Of a DNA stretch of 50,697 nt, positions 6,329 to 16,300 are shown piece by piece. The stretch is from Deltaproteobacteria bacterium (GTDB lineage Bacteria; Desulfobacterota; DSM-4660; Desulfatiglandales; B25-G16): positions 1-50,697 of the forward strand of contig JAFDHR010000001.1 in NCBI GenBank assembly GCA_019308645.1. The letters are read 5' to 3'. Position numbers and translations under genes: made by a program. Below the pieces are notes generated by a model. The model was not told the DNA's origin, searched no databases, and saw only the letters and a list, made by a program, of their open reading frames with translations. Positions within the stretch are counted from its first letter, which is position 1. The number at the start of each line of letters is the position of its first letter.

Positions 6329-7045
6329 TCATTTTAATATTATTTGCATACCGGCTGTTATATCAACACTTGACAAAGAACTTGCTGCCGAAAGTTTTAT
6401 GTCTGTTCTTTCCCCAATTGGGGTAGGTGCAGGCGTGTGAAATATCCTTAAATCCTCATAAGACGGCATATCTATGTCGCAAACAAAAACTTCACCAAAC
6501 CGTCTAGTATTGACACAAACTGTGCAGTCTTTTCCCGCTGCAGTACTAACATAGAAAAACTGTGAATAACCCGTCCTTCCTGCAGGTATAGTATAAATAC
6601 CCATGTAGGTTCTGTTTCTCCCGGCATTCATTTGTGCATATATTGTACCGCCATATGTGGCAGTTATTACACCAGCGTTTTTGCAGCCAGTTCCCGCTGT
6701 CCTTACTCGCATATTGAAAATTCTTAATACATTGGGTATTTCAACTGCATTAGTGCCGTCCATGTTAATGGTCGTTGCGAATTCTGCATAGCTTCCGTTT
6801 AGACCGAACACAGTCAGAGTCCTAGCTCCCGTTCCTTCAATTGTATCATTTTCATCATCAGATTGAATGCTTATGGTTGCAGCACTCGATAAATACGTAT
6901 AATTTTCGGCTCTTTCCCATATTGTTATTTCTGTTGTTCCGACTGTACCTTTAGCGACTAAATTCCTTACGTTACGATTTATGGCACTTCTATAATTTTT
7001 ATCCTCCAACTCACTTATTATCCTGTCGACAAAAACAGTGCTCAT
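6329..7045 (-). CDS. Virion structural protein, beta-rich
   Basis: A 238-aa protein rich in Thr, Gly and short beta-strands. The central part (ATISIQSDDENDTIEGTG, then a GLNGSYAEFATTINMDG stretch and VLRIFNMRV) resembles a common phage structural protein with a jelly-roll-like fold. It lies between the largest virion protein and the lysis genes. A head or tail decoration/appendage role is inferred from position only. Confidence 0.6.
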   Translation of the reverse strand: MSTVFVDRIISELEDKNYRSAINRNVRNLVAKGTVGTTEITIWERAENYTYLSSAATISIQSDDENDTIEGTGARTLTVFGLNGSYAEFATTINMDGTNAVEIPNVLRIFNMRVRTAGTGCKNAGVITATYGGTIYAQMNAGRNRTYMGIYTIPAGRTGYSQFFYVSTAAGKDCTVCVNTRRFGEVFVCDIDMPSYEDLRIFHTPAPTPIGERTDIKLSAASSLSSVDITAGMQIILK

Positions 7046-7066
7046 TTAATCACCGCCTATACAAAA

Positions 7067-10000
7067 TTAATCAATCCATTTATCCTTATATGTCTTTTCA
7101 GCCTTTCTTACTAGTTCATTTCTTTCGGCTTTCAACTTATTGATTTTATCCCTTTTGGCATCCTTTGAATAAATTTTACTTTCTTGAATTTGCCGTATTC
7201 TCTTTGACAACTCTCCCACTTTGTTTGTTATATTGTTCAAGTAATTATACTGGGCTGTCTCTAGAAATCTGCTTTTTGTTAGCTTCGCTTCATTTTTTAA
7301 CCTTCTTAGTCTATCCATTTCACTATAAACAAAGTCCATTGACCTACCAGTCGCAGTCTCGTTAACGGTAAATGCACGTAAAAGAGGGTACTGCGATACA
7401 TTAAGAGAAGGTTTATCCATATCCCCAAGAATAATATCTATCGCATTTAGCCCATATCTACCCAAGCCTCCTGTCAAACCAAGTATTGTGTTTTCCATTA
7501 TTCTCGGTGATGAGAACGGCGTTTCTTCTCCAAAAGTTTTTTCTACCAATCCGGCTGCTGCTTTTGCTGCTTCTGATGTGTATACATCTGCCTGAAAACG
7601 CCTAGGGTAATATTGCTCTCTTTGAGGGATTATTTGTGTTTCTCTAAAGAAGGAATAATTTGTAAGACCTTCAATAATAGGCAATATCCCTGTAAACATA
7701 GTAGGTATTGACTGCTCCTTAACTGTAGCCTTTATAAAACCGTCAAATGCGTCCTTATCCTCCTTCAAAGCAAATCTTAAAAATCTTTCCATTACGTTTG
7801 AAACAAAAGCCACATCAAAAGGTTTAGGTATTCTTGCCACAATATCAGTATCAGGCACAGGTATTAACCAAAATGTATCTCTTAACCAATCTGGCGCATC
7901 ATCAATTGTGGCCTTTTGATTTTCGTTAGCCAAATAATGATATGCTGCATATGCGCCCAGCGAAGAAGCCGTCATCGTGCTAAACAGTTTAGCTGAAACC
8001 TTTATAGGATCTTCTTTTATGGCACGTATCAATTTGCTTTTGCCTTGAATATTTGCATTGAGGAAAGCCACAACTTTGTTAAGTTCTTTAACTGAACTTC
8101 CTGCTCTCGCAAAGTCCATCAAGTCTCTTGCTCTGTATGCAGCTTCTTCAACTGTTGCTCCCTTTCTTAAAGCTGCTCCGAATTCCCCAATTTTTGTAGC
8201 TGATTCTGTAGCATCTGCTATGTTTCTCATTACCGCAAGCCATGACTTAGGGTTTAAAACATTTATAAACTTTTTTGAAGGTGGCTGCTTTACTATCTTT
8301 TCAAGGGTCTCTCTATGCAAGGTCCTATCCATTGATATAATGTTTCCGTACCCAGCATTAGCCCTTAAAAACTTATCGTATAACTCTCCTTTTTTTATAT
8401 AACTGGCAAGTCCGGCCACAAAATCTAAAGGCGTAAACCCTGAACTGCTGACGATAAAAGCATTAAGCACATCACGTATAGGGTTTCTTATAGCGAATTC
8501 GGCTGTCAATGTAGCTCCTGCTCTCAAGAGGCTTGCAGGTTTAGATAAAGCTTTTATCCATAATGGCGACATTTCAGAATTTAAGCTAAGCATAGCTTTA
8601 TATACGCCGGGCTCAACTTCATATTGCACTTTTTCGCCAAACTCATATATATTTACTACATTTTTACGGCCGACTGCTTCTCCCGGTTCAAGCCTGCGTA
8701 CAAATTGATGTTCAACGTCTGCCTTTGCAATTTCCCCCAGTTCAAGCCCTACTCTGCTTCTGCCGGCAACATTTTCAATCTGAAAAGTATTTCTTACCAT
8801 AGACTCGATAGGATCAACGATTTCACGTTCGCTTCCTTTAAGTTTTTTAATCGGTTTTCCTATATTTGCGAATGACTGTCTTAATCCCTTGCCTAATTCC
8901 ACCTTAGCATCATCAAAACTCCTGCTAAGAGGCATGTAATTGGGCCATTTCCTCATCATTGCTGTGGCTTCTGTAGGGTTTATCACTTGTGTTTCAACCA
9001 GTTTTGCCAATAGGTTGTTATTGTAGTTTACTAATTGTTTCCTTGCTTCTTCCATTTCAGGCGAACCAAAACTCTTTATAACATCATCTATTTCTGCATC
9101 AGTAAACCCACTTTGAAGTCCTGCTGCGTTTACGTCTTTTGCATGTACGGCTTCTGCATATGCTCCCAATTGCCTGTAATTATATCCTGCATCCTCAACA
9201 CTTTTTATAATCGGACGTAAATCAGCATCAACAATTCTGTTTGCCCTTTCAGGAACACCTTGAAAAAGCCTGGCTTGCTTATATAAACTTTTTTCTGCTG
9301 AAGGTATTTTGCCTTTGACTCTTTTTTCAAGTTCTTCTAATTCGGCAAATCTGTCAATAAACTGCTCACGTGCTTTAGTCCACTTTTCCCTAAAGCTTGC
9401 TTTAGGCTTTTTCGGGTCATAGTTAATCTTTTTCATAAAAGATTCAGTGTTTTTATTTGTTTGTTCTGCTGCGTTAATTACAGTTTTATTAATTTGTTCT
9501 ATACCCGTCAATTGGCTTGGTATAGTCTTTTCTATTAGTTCCAATTCATTGATTCTATTTTTTAATTTACTAATATTTTGACTTATGTTTGCAAATTCAG
9601 GGGTAAGGGACTTTCCGCTATTAAACAAATCCATTTGTTTTTTTTCTAATGTATCAAGATGTTTTTTTGCAAAAGGTAATGCATCTGCACTTTTTTTATA
9701 ATCCTGTAACATTTCCAAATAATCATTAGCTATTTTAATACTATCATCAAAATTAAGTCCATATTCATATTTTCGATATGTCAAATCATCAATTACATTT
9801 TCTTGTTGTTTTATAGCATTATTTATTCTTTGCGTTAATGATTGTGGTTTTGAAACTTCATTTAATTGTGTCATATTCTTTATTGCATTAGGACTTCTCA
9901 TATTTTCAGATAATGCCTTTAATCCTTTTCCTAATCCATAAAATGCCGCATTAGCAGCAGTATCAAAAAGTAAGTTCTTTGCCGCTTCTTTTGGGATATC

Positions 10001-10612
10001 TTTTGCAGGTAATCCTTCTGACAATGCATCTGCTATACCTAAAGGCCCGCCAATAGCAATGTCTTTTGCACCTTCAACAGCCAATTCTTTTAAAAAACCG
10101 CTTCCTATCTTCCCTGTAATAGGAGAGACAGCTTTTTCTATTGCTGGACCTGCCAAATTATATAAGGTCGCATATTTACTTACGGTACCAGCAATATTGC
10201 CAGCGGTATAAGCTCCCGGGCGTGACTCCCTTGCTATGTCAAATAATTCTCTTCCTCTTTCTCCTGGGAGTAAAAACTTTGAAACACCACCGGTCAAACC
10301 GTAACCGAAAGCTCCTGTTGGCGTTCTGGCGAATTCTTTCATTTCCTCTTGCTTTTGCTCTATAGGCTTTTCGGCCTCCCTTTGAAAATATGAAAATATA
10401 GTTTTAGGGAATTCAAAAGGTGTTATTAATTTTTGCAATGTGCTTCTGTCTCTTGTTGGCTCAATCGTTATCTCTTGTTCAGGAGATGGCTCTTGCTCTT
10501 CTTGCAATCTTCTTCTTTCCAATGGTGTTAAATATTCGATTGTGGTTTTTTCTTCTTTGACCTCTATTTTTTTACTACGCCTGCGCTCTAAAGGCGTTAA
10601 ATATTCAGCCAT
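7067..10612 (-). CDS. Large virion (internal/ejection) protein
   Basis: An 1181-aa protein, the largest in the genome. The N-terminus repeats a short motif twice (EYLTPLERRRSKK and EYLTPLERRRLQE, residues 3-15 and 27-37), a proline-rich linker follows, then long helical segments (residues about 255-450), and a C-terminal half with amphipathic and hydrophobic helices such as ATLTAEFAIRNPIRDVLNAF. The AIRNPIRDVLNAF and the helix 'AGSSVKELNKVVAFLNANIQ' remind me of large polyvalent-protein (LPD38-type) regions of phage internal virion proteins. In podovirus-like phages such proteins are ejected into the cell and form a trans-envelope channel. That role is inferred. Confidence 0.65.
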   Translation of the reverse strand: MAEYLTPLERRRSKKIEVKEEKTTIEYLTPLERRRLQEEQEPSPEQEITIEPTRDRSTLQKLITPFEFPKTIFSYFQREAEKPIEQKQEEMKEFARTPTGAFGYGLTGGVSKFLLPGERGRELFDIARESRPGAYTAGNIAGTVSKYATLYNLAGPAIEKAVSPITGKIGSGFLKELAVEGAKDIAIGGPLGIADALSEGLPAKDIPKEAAKNLLFDTAANAAFYGLGKGLKALSENMRSPNAIKNMTQLNEVSKPQSLTQRINNAIKQQENVIDDLTYRKYEYGLNFDDSIKIANDYLEMLQDYKKSADALPFAKKHLDTLEKKQMDLFNSGKSLTPEFANISQNISKLKNRINELELIEKTIPSQLTGIEQINKTVINAAEQTNKNTESFMKKINYDPKKPKASFREKWTKAREQFIDRFAELEELEKRVKGKIPSAEKSLYKQARLFQGVPERANRIVDADLRPIIKSVEDAGYNYRQLGAYAEAVHAKDVNAAGLQSGFTDAEIDDVIKSFGSPEMEEARKQLVNYNNNLLAKLVETQVINPTEATAMMRKWPNYMPLSRSFDDAKVELGKGLRQSFANIGKPIKKLKGSEREIVDPIESMVRNTFQIENVAGRSRVGLELGEIAKADVEHQFVRRLEPGEAVGRKNVVNIYEFGEKVQYEVEPGVYKAMLSLNSEMSPLWIKALSKPASLLRAGATLTAEFAIRNPIRDVLNAFIVSSSGFTPLDFVAGLASYIKKGELYDKFLRANAGYGNIISMDRTLHRETLEKIVKQPPSKKFINVLNPKSWLAVMRNIADATESATKIGEFGAALRKGATVEEAAYRARDLMDFARAGSSVKELNKVVAFLNANIQGKSKLIRAIKEDPIKVSAKLFSTMTASSLGAYAAYHYLANENQKATIDDAPDWLRDTFWLIPVPDTDIVARIPKPFDVAFVSNVMERFLRFALKEDKDAFDGFIKATVKEQSIPTMFTGILPIIEGLTNYSFFRETQIIPQREQYYPRRFQADVYTSEAAKAAAGLVEKTFGEETPFSSPRIMENTILGLTGGLGRYGLNAIDIILGDMDKPSLNVSQYPLLRAFTVNETATGRSMDFVYSEMDRLRRLKNEAKLTKSRFLETAQYNYLNNITNKVGELSKRIRQIQESKIYSKDAKRDKINKLKAERNELVRKAEKTYKDKWID

Positions 10613-10615
10613 ACA

Positions 10616-12058
10616 TTATTCCTCCTTTTCTTCTTTTTTCTTTTCTTCTTTTTCAAGCGGAGGATTATTACGTTTGCGCTCATAAGCATTTACAAGTCTG
10701 TTGTATTCAACTGAACCTATCTCTGTTATATAGTCATTAATATGCTGTATAAGTTCATCAAGCGCTTCTTCTGCACTTAATTCATCTAAATCTTTTGTAA
10801 TGGCACTCAGTTTTTGTTCTGGAGTAATTTCTTGCTCCTGTGGCATTCTCCGTTGCAATTCATTAATCAATTCATTGTATAGCGTTTCATTGCCATTGAG
10901 GTAATTCAAAGCATTTAGTCTACCTTGTGGACTTAATGCGTATCTTAATGTTTCTTCTGGACTTCTTTGAACTGCACTAAATTGAGGATTCAAGTACGCA
11001 TCAAGTAATTGATTGTATCTGTTGACATCTTCTTGAGTATAGCCGGCAATACCTTCTCCTGCAGCTCCCGAAATCTCCTGCTTTTCCCTGAACAAATCAA
11101 GCTCATTTTGAAAACGCTCCCTCTCAAGAGCGATTCTATCCTGCAAATCTCTTTCTGCAGCTCTGTTTTCTGCTTCTATCTGTTCCATGAATTCTCTTGC
11201 TCTTCTCGATGGTGTTCCTGCAGGTACGCCAAGTATCTGAGAAGCTTCATTGTCCACATATCCTAATTCATTTACTCTGTCCCATGCTCTATCAATGTTT
11301 TGCTGTGATATTTCAATTTCATTAAGCGCCTGCTGATATTGGAATTCTTTTTGCTTCCAATCCCTAGCCCATTGGTCTGCTATTCTGTTATATGATTGTT
11401 GGTCTAGACCCTGCAAAAACTTGCCATAGTCCATTAGTCTGTCAGTTTCACTCATATATTCATTGAAAGCAATCTGCCTATACTGAGGTATAAGTATAGC
11501 AGCTTCCTGAGCTGCCCTATCTGCCGTTATAGTACTGCTCAATATTCCTCTTGAAGCCATTTCTTCACTAACTTTATTTATCGCCTGCTGTTGTGCCTGC
11601 TGCAATGCAATGTCTTTGGCCGGGTCATATTGGAACTGCCTACCTTGAAGCTGCTGTATTATGTCCTGTATTTGCCCGGTATATGGTGACTGATAGTTGA
11701 ATTGTGGCATTTGTGGCAACACAGGTTGTTGCGGTGTCTGCTGTACCGGCTGTTGAATTTGCTGTAAAGGCTGTGCCGTAGGTTGAGTTACAGGCTGTTG
11801 TGTTGGTTGTGTTGCCGGTTGAACTCCTGCGAGTGCTTGTTGCAATGCTCCAGCTGTTTCAGGCCCATATATAGCATCCGCCTGTATATCTTGCTCTGTT
11901 TGAAATTGTCTTAATGCTCCGGCTGTTTTTGGGCCAAATATATTGTCTATAGGACCAACGTCATAACCTAAGTCGGACAATGCACCTTGAAGCTGCCCTA
12001 CTCTTTTATCCGTCATACCTTCCCTTAAATAAGTATCATAACCGGGAACTGTAGCCAT
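10616..12058 (-). CDS. Virion protein with two peptidoglycan-binding modules
   Basis: A 480-aa protein. Residues about 14-77 contain two tandem PG_binding_1-like modules, seen as LGYDVGPIDNIFGPKTAGAL and DAIYGPETAGALQQAL. A Gln/Pro/Thr-rich linker follows (about 80-125), then a long helical region with NYQSPYTGQI at its start and Q/E-rich coiled coil (about 130-330). The C-terminus is extremely charged (EKEEKKKEEKEE). A wall-binding virion protein acting at DNA entry is the best inference. It precedes the large ejection protein by 3 bp and its ATG 12058 follows GAGGTGATA. Confidence 0.65.
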   Translation of the reverse strand: MATVPGYDTYLREGMTDKRVGQLQGALSDLGYDVGPIDNIFGPKTAGALRQFQTEQDIQADAIYGPETAGALQQALAGVQPATQPTQQPVTQPTAQPLQQIQQPVQQTPQQPVLPQMPQFNYQSPYTGQIQDIIQQLQGRQFQYDPAKDIALQQAQQQAINKVSEEMASRGILSSTITADRAAQEAAILIPQYRQIAFNEYMSETDRLMDYGKFLQGLDQQSYNRIADQWARDWKQKEFQYQQALNEIEISQQNIDRAWDRVNELGYVDNEASQILGVPAGTPSRRAREFMEQIEAENRAAERDLQDRIALERERFQNELDLFREKQEISGAAGEGIAGYTQEDVNRYNQLLDAYLNPQFSAVQRSPEETLRYALSPQGRLNALNYLNGNETLYNELINELQRRMPQEQEITPEQKLSAITKDLDELSAEEALDELIQHINDYITEIGSVEYNRLVNAYERKRNNPPLEKEEKKKEEKEE

Positions 12059-12081
12059 ATTATCACCTCGTTTTGAGCATT

Positions 12082-12105
12082 AAAAAAGCATCCCGTAGGA
12101 TGCTT
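12082..12105 (-). terminator. Terminator after the prepilin gene
   Basis: On the minus strand an 8-bp stem (AAGCATCC with GGATGCTT, 4-nt loop) runs into T6. It ends the prepilin transcript before the 10616-12058 gene. Confidence 0.85.
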
Positions 12106-12129
12106 TGAATAATTTAAATTTTGCTTTGT

Positions 12130-12564
12130 TTATAAATCTTTACCAGCTAAATTGTTACCTTCTCCAGTTGCAACCTCTGAATCTTCCACATCAACTTCAC
12201 CATCTGGACTGATAACTAATCTTAAAGGTTTTCCATCTCCATCCTTCGGCCATTCATCCAAAAATCCCGATAATCCATCTTGGTCCTCTCCTGTTGCTAA
12301 TGCATCTACGTCTGCTAAGGTTGTACATTCAGCATTTGTTTCCGTAGGCAAAGTAATTTCATCAGCCGATATAGCTAATATTGCTGCGTTATAAAGTAAT
12401 CTTGCATTAGAATTTGTTGCATTTTGTCTCGCAGTTCCTATAAATCCCATAATTCTTGGCACAATCAAAAGTGCCAATATCGCCAAAATAGAAATTACTA
12501 CAATCAATTCAATAAGCGTAAATCCCTTCTTACTCTTTGCTTTTTTTAATACTTTGTTTAACAT
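12130..12564 (-). CDS. Type IV prepilin-like protein
   Basis: A 144-aa protein with a textbook prepilin N-terminus: a basic leader, then KSKKG at 10-14 and FTLIELIVVISILAILALLI from residue 15. A prepilin peptidase would cut after Gly14, leaving Phe1 and the conserved Glu5 on the mature 130-aa chain. The body is short and acidic, as in small pilins or pseudopilins. I chose ATG 12564 (7-nt spacing from AGGGGG) over an upstream TTG. No prepilin peptidase, ATPase or platform gene is in the phage, so it would depend on host machinery. Own promoter and terminators on both sides mark it as a moron inside the late region. Confidence 0.9.
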   Translation of the reverse strand: MLNKVLKKAKSKKGFTLIELIVVISILAILALLIVPRIMGFIGTARQNATNSNARLLYNAAILAISADEITLPTETNAECTTLADVDALATGEDQDGLSGFLDEWPKDGDGKPLRLVISPDGEVDVEDSEVATGEGNNLAGKDL

Positions 12565-12590
12565 AAACAAGCCCCCTTTTTTTTTCTTAC

Positions 12591-12620
12591 ATTATAAATG
12601 ATTTTTTGAAGGTTTTTCTA
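12591..12620 (-). promoter_or_regulatory. Probable promoter of the prepilin gene
   Basis: TATAAT (12591-12596, minus strand) lies 26 bp upstream of ATG 12564. A weak TAGAAA -35 lies 18 bp further up at 12615-12620. It is just downstream of the 12626-12663 terminator. Confidence 0.6.
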
Positions 12621-12625
12621 AAAAA

Positions 12626-12663
12626 TAGGACTAAATTACTATAAAAATAGTACTATAGTCCTA
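12626..12663 (-). terminator. Terminator between DUF5658-like and prepilin genes
   Basis: Minus strand: TAGGACTA...TAGTCCTA (8 bp) encloses a second 6-bp stem (TACTAT/ATAGTA) and is followed by T6. It overlaps the last codons of the DUF5658-like gene and insulates the prepilin from upstream late transcription. Confidence 0.75.
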
Positions 12664-12982
12664 CATATCTACGAACAAGTAAAGGCACTAAAGGAATAAA
12701 CCAGTTCAAATGCATAATCATTACATAAATCTTTATTCCTAATACAAATATAAGCCCACTTTTTGCAATCTTAGACTTGTTCTGTAGCTTAAATATAATG
12801 TATAATCCTCCACCTGTCATAAGTGCAACCAATACTATAGCCAATAAATAAGAATAGTTATAGATAAAAGCAAATAGTGGATTAGCTTCTTCAATAAGAC
12901 CTACTTTCAATCCCCATGTTGTAAAACATATGTCAAATATAGTAAGGATTATTATGAGAATATATAACCATTTGTTTTTCAA
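12653..12982 (-). CDS. DUF5658-like small membrane protein
   Basis: A 109-aa protein with about four hydrophobic segments (5-25, 40-65, 75-92, 93-105). The sequence ILTIFDICFTTWGLKVGLIE followed by EANPL is the pattern I associate with DUF5658. Function unknown. The start is TTG 12982 behind AGGGGG; no in-frame ATG gives a complete first helix. It has its own promoter (12999-13027) and terminator, so it is a second independently transcribed cargo gene next to the prepilin. Confidence 0.7.
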   Translation of the reverse strand: MKNKWLYILIIILTIFDICFTTWGLKVGLIEEANPLFAFIYNYSYLLAIVLVALMTGGGLYIIFKLQNKSKIAKSGLIFVLGIKIYVMIMHLNWFIPLVPLLVRRYVGL

Positions 12983-12998
12983 AATATCCCCCTATACA

Positions 12999-13027
12999 AA
13001 TATATACCATATTGAAAATTTCGTCAA
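12999..13027 (-). promoter_or_regulatory. Promoter of the DUF5658-like gene
   Basis: Minus strand TTGACG (13022-13027) and TATATT (12999-13004), spacing 17 bp, 17 bp upstream of TTG 12982. Confidence 0.65.
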
Positions 13028-13296
13028 CAGTCTAACGAATCCTTAAATTCATCCTTCTGTTTTACTAATTCATAGAATTGTGCTCTCAAATCTTTTGTAT
13101 GGTCTATCTCTACATTCTCAAATTGAAAAGGCATAACACCAACATGCTGCTTATTTGCACGCCTTGCAGATTCGTCTTTGTATTGAAGCATTTGAACTTC
13201 TGCGTTGTTCCTTTTATAGTCGTATGCTATTACGCCTATATTATGATATGTTGCAATAAATCCACTACTCATTTCCTTATCTTTTTGCAATGCCAT
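13024..13296 (-). CDS. Hypothetical protein (90 aa)
   Basis: ATG 13296 follows AAAGGAGAGTG; upstream in-frame starts lack a ribosome site and overlap the fibre gene. The protein is soluble, mixed charge, starting MALQKDKEMSSGFIATYHNI and ending with a charged helix. The location just after the tail fibre gene suggests a fibre-associated or assembly protein, but nothing in the sequence proves it. Confidence 0.6.
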   Translation of the reverse strand: MALQKDKEMSSGFIATYHNIGVIAYDYKRNNAEVQMLQYKDESARRANKQHVGVMPFQFENVEIDHTKDLRAQFYELVKQKDEFKDSLDC

Positions 13297-13316
13297 ATAA
13301 TCACTCTCCTTTATTT

Positions 13317-16300
13317 TTATGAACTTGTTATAGTTTCCCATGCGTTTGTATATACACATAGTTTTGATAAATCTGTATCATATACAACCATACCTGCCGC
13401 AGGCGTTCCTATTGCATTTTTTTGTACTGTTGTCATTCTTGGTGGCATAAATGCCTTTGTTGTGCTTGCTATATCCAATGCGGCATTTGCGTTAGGTGTT
13501 TTTGTGCCTATGCCTACTTGTGCCGTAAATCCCAATATACCATTATCAAACTCTCCATATATAAGCGGTGTTGCAGTATTTGTGTTTGAAATGTAGAGCT
13601 TATTACTACCAGTTTCATTGTACCCTGCTTGATAGCCTATCATTACATTTGCTGAATCAGAAGTGCCTATGTTGTATCCAGCCTGATGCCCGATAACTAC
13701 GTGGTTTGAGGCTGCGGTAAAGACTGCACCTGTACCATATCCACAAGAATAACCACCTATGCTAATATTGTTATTTCCAGTCTGTGAATGACGCATTGCA
13801 TAAGAACCTATAGCCGCATTAGCAGAACCAGTTGTGTTACTGCGCATTGCAGTAAAGCCTATTGCTGCGTTAGTAGAACCAGTTGTGTTGTGATACATTG
13901 CCGCATAGCCTATAGCTGCGTTAGTAGAACCAGTTGTGTTATAATGCATTGTTGTATATCCTATAGCCACATTAGCAGAACCAGTTATGTTACTGCGCAT
14001 TGCCGCATAGCCTATTGCTGCATTAGCATAACCAGTTATGTTATTCTGCATTGCCGCATAGCCTATTGCTGCATTATAATGTCCTATTGTATTATTCTGC
14101 ATTGTCGCATAGCCTATTGCCGCATTATAATGTCCATTATAATTATTTTTCCCACTATTATAACCGATAAAGAAATTATACAAAGTATTAGTTCCACTCC
14201 GCATTTCTGCACTTACAGCCCCACCAGAATCCTTTAATTCAATCAATGCTGCCAAATCAGCCGTAACTTGTTTGAATGAAATATCATCCAATTTACCATT
14301 AAATGTTCCCGAAGGTGTGAACATCAGAGAATGTGCTGCTGTGGCAGTAGCTTTCCAACTGAAATAATAAGTATTATCTGTACTTTGCGCATATCCATTT
14401 ACCCCATTCAGAGAAGGTGTCAATGTTCCTGCTGTTCTTCCTGATATAGTAAAAGCTAAGACATAATACTCATCTAATGTGACATTTACATTCTGACTTA
14501 TTGTTTCAGTGTTACCATCACCATTATGGATAGCTGCACCTGTAGCATCCCATGTCCATTTTGTGCCTGTATCTGATATTGTCCAACCTGATAAGTCACT
14601 GTCAAATGTACCGTTTGTGACAAGTTCACTACCTAAAGTTGCGGCATCCGAAGCCGCGTTACCTTTGACTGTTGCTTTTGGCGTCAAGGTTTTGTTTGAT
14701 ACCTCTTGTGTATTAGTTGTGCCCATGATTGCCCCTGTAGCTCCGTGTGTTTCAGTTAGTGTCGCATGAGTAGCAACCGCTCCTGCGTCCTCATAATCAG
14801 TGTCATTATGCCCTGAATCTTTCGGCAGCCCATTAGCATCAAAAGATACAAAGTTATCTTCTGTTGCTCCCCCTACTCCGTTATGGTCATCGGTACCGTT
14901 TATGTCATGCTTCCTTGAATGTCTTGCTGTTGTATTTGCTGCAACATCTGTATTGTTACTTACCTCAGTATCAAAATCGCTTATTGTACTTGCCGCTTGT
15001 GTACCTGTATGATTACTTCTTGCTCTATCGGATGCATGATAATGTAATGTTGAGTCTCCACTATCCGTTAAATCTGTAAAATCACTTGCCTCAAGGTTTC
15101 TAAAAGCATTCCATTCCTCATTTGCATTGTCCCATATTAATTCATAATATTCGTCAGCCGTTAATTCTATATTACTAACAGGATAATATGTTCCCCAGCT
15201 ATTAACTCTGACATATGCTGTTAATCCTGCTGTTTGAGTTGCGCTTGGTATTATTCTTAATACTTCACCATCCGTAAAATTAAAAGCTCTTTGCGTTAAA
15301 GCTGTATATAAATAAATATCCGTACCATCTGAGGCTTGTTCGGCACCATTATAACATTGCCCATCCTCACCGCCCTGATTTGCGATTATTTCCTTGTCAA
15401 CACCGAAATTATTATTAAAAAGATATTCATATGTCGTAATCCCTTTTACAATTTTCAGGTTATATATTGTTTTCGTGCCATAATCCGTTTCCATCCGCAA
15501 ATATTCACCGTCTGCGGAATCGTCAAAAGCTTCAAGAACATTTGAGCTTGAAGTTTGAAATGCTTGTGTGTAATTTTGCCCATTTGTAGAATAATATCCT
15601 GTAACTGTATTCCCTTCTCTTACCAATCTCAACCAATATTTTGTGTCCTTACTCATATTTTTATGAAACCAAAATGTTTCATTGCCTGAATCTGAATAAG
15701 TATACAATCTTGGTCCGTCATCATTAGGCCATGATGGACTAGACCATCGAATTGCCCATCCATTACCGCCTGATGTTTTTTGAAATATTATATCTGAGGT
15801 ATTTATTCCATCGCTTGTTTCAAAAGCAAAATCCAATTGAAAGTTTTCTGAAAAATCTCCTACTATAGACGGAATAGTCGCATAATCATTATCACCTGTT
15901 GTTGTTAAAATAAGCTTCCCTTGAGCTGATGTGTGTGATGTCTGATAATAATAGTCATTTGAAGATTCTTCTATTGCTTCACCATAGCCATTACCAACAC
16001 TTCTCGGGCCATCCGTATATGAAGAAGGATATTTCTCTGTATAATCCGGCTCTATTATTACACCGTCAATATAAGCATCCTCAGAACCATCAGAATTTTC
16101 AAACTTAACTTTTATATCTGTAGAGGTGGAATGTGCCAACCATACCGTATAAGAGGCAGACTCCCAATTTGCGTTATAGGCGTACTCAATATACGTACCC
16201 GTATTTCCATTCTCATCCGTCAGGGTGTAAGCTGTGTCTGCATTATCCCCGTCCAATACGGAAATCTTCACCGCACCGCCTTTTTTGTGGAAACTCACCC

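Noticed and set aside
12626..12663. Operator related to the AGGACT sites at 37.4 kb
   Set aside because: The sequence is a hairpin followed by T6 on the transcribed strand, so a terminator explains it.
13788..14237. Plus-strand Ser/Cys-rich ORF
   Set aside because: It is the antisense shadow of the fibre's 51-bp repeats.
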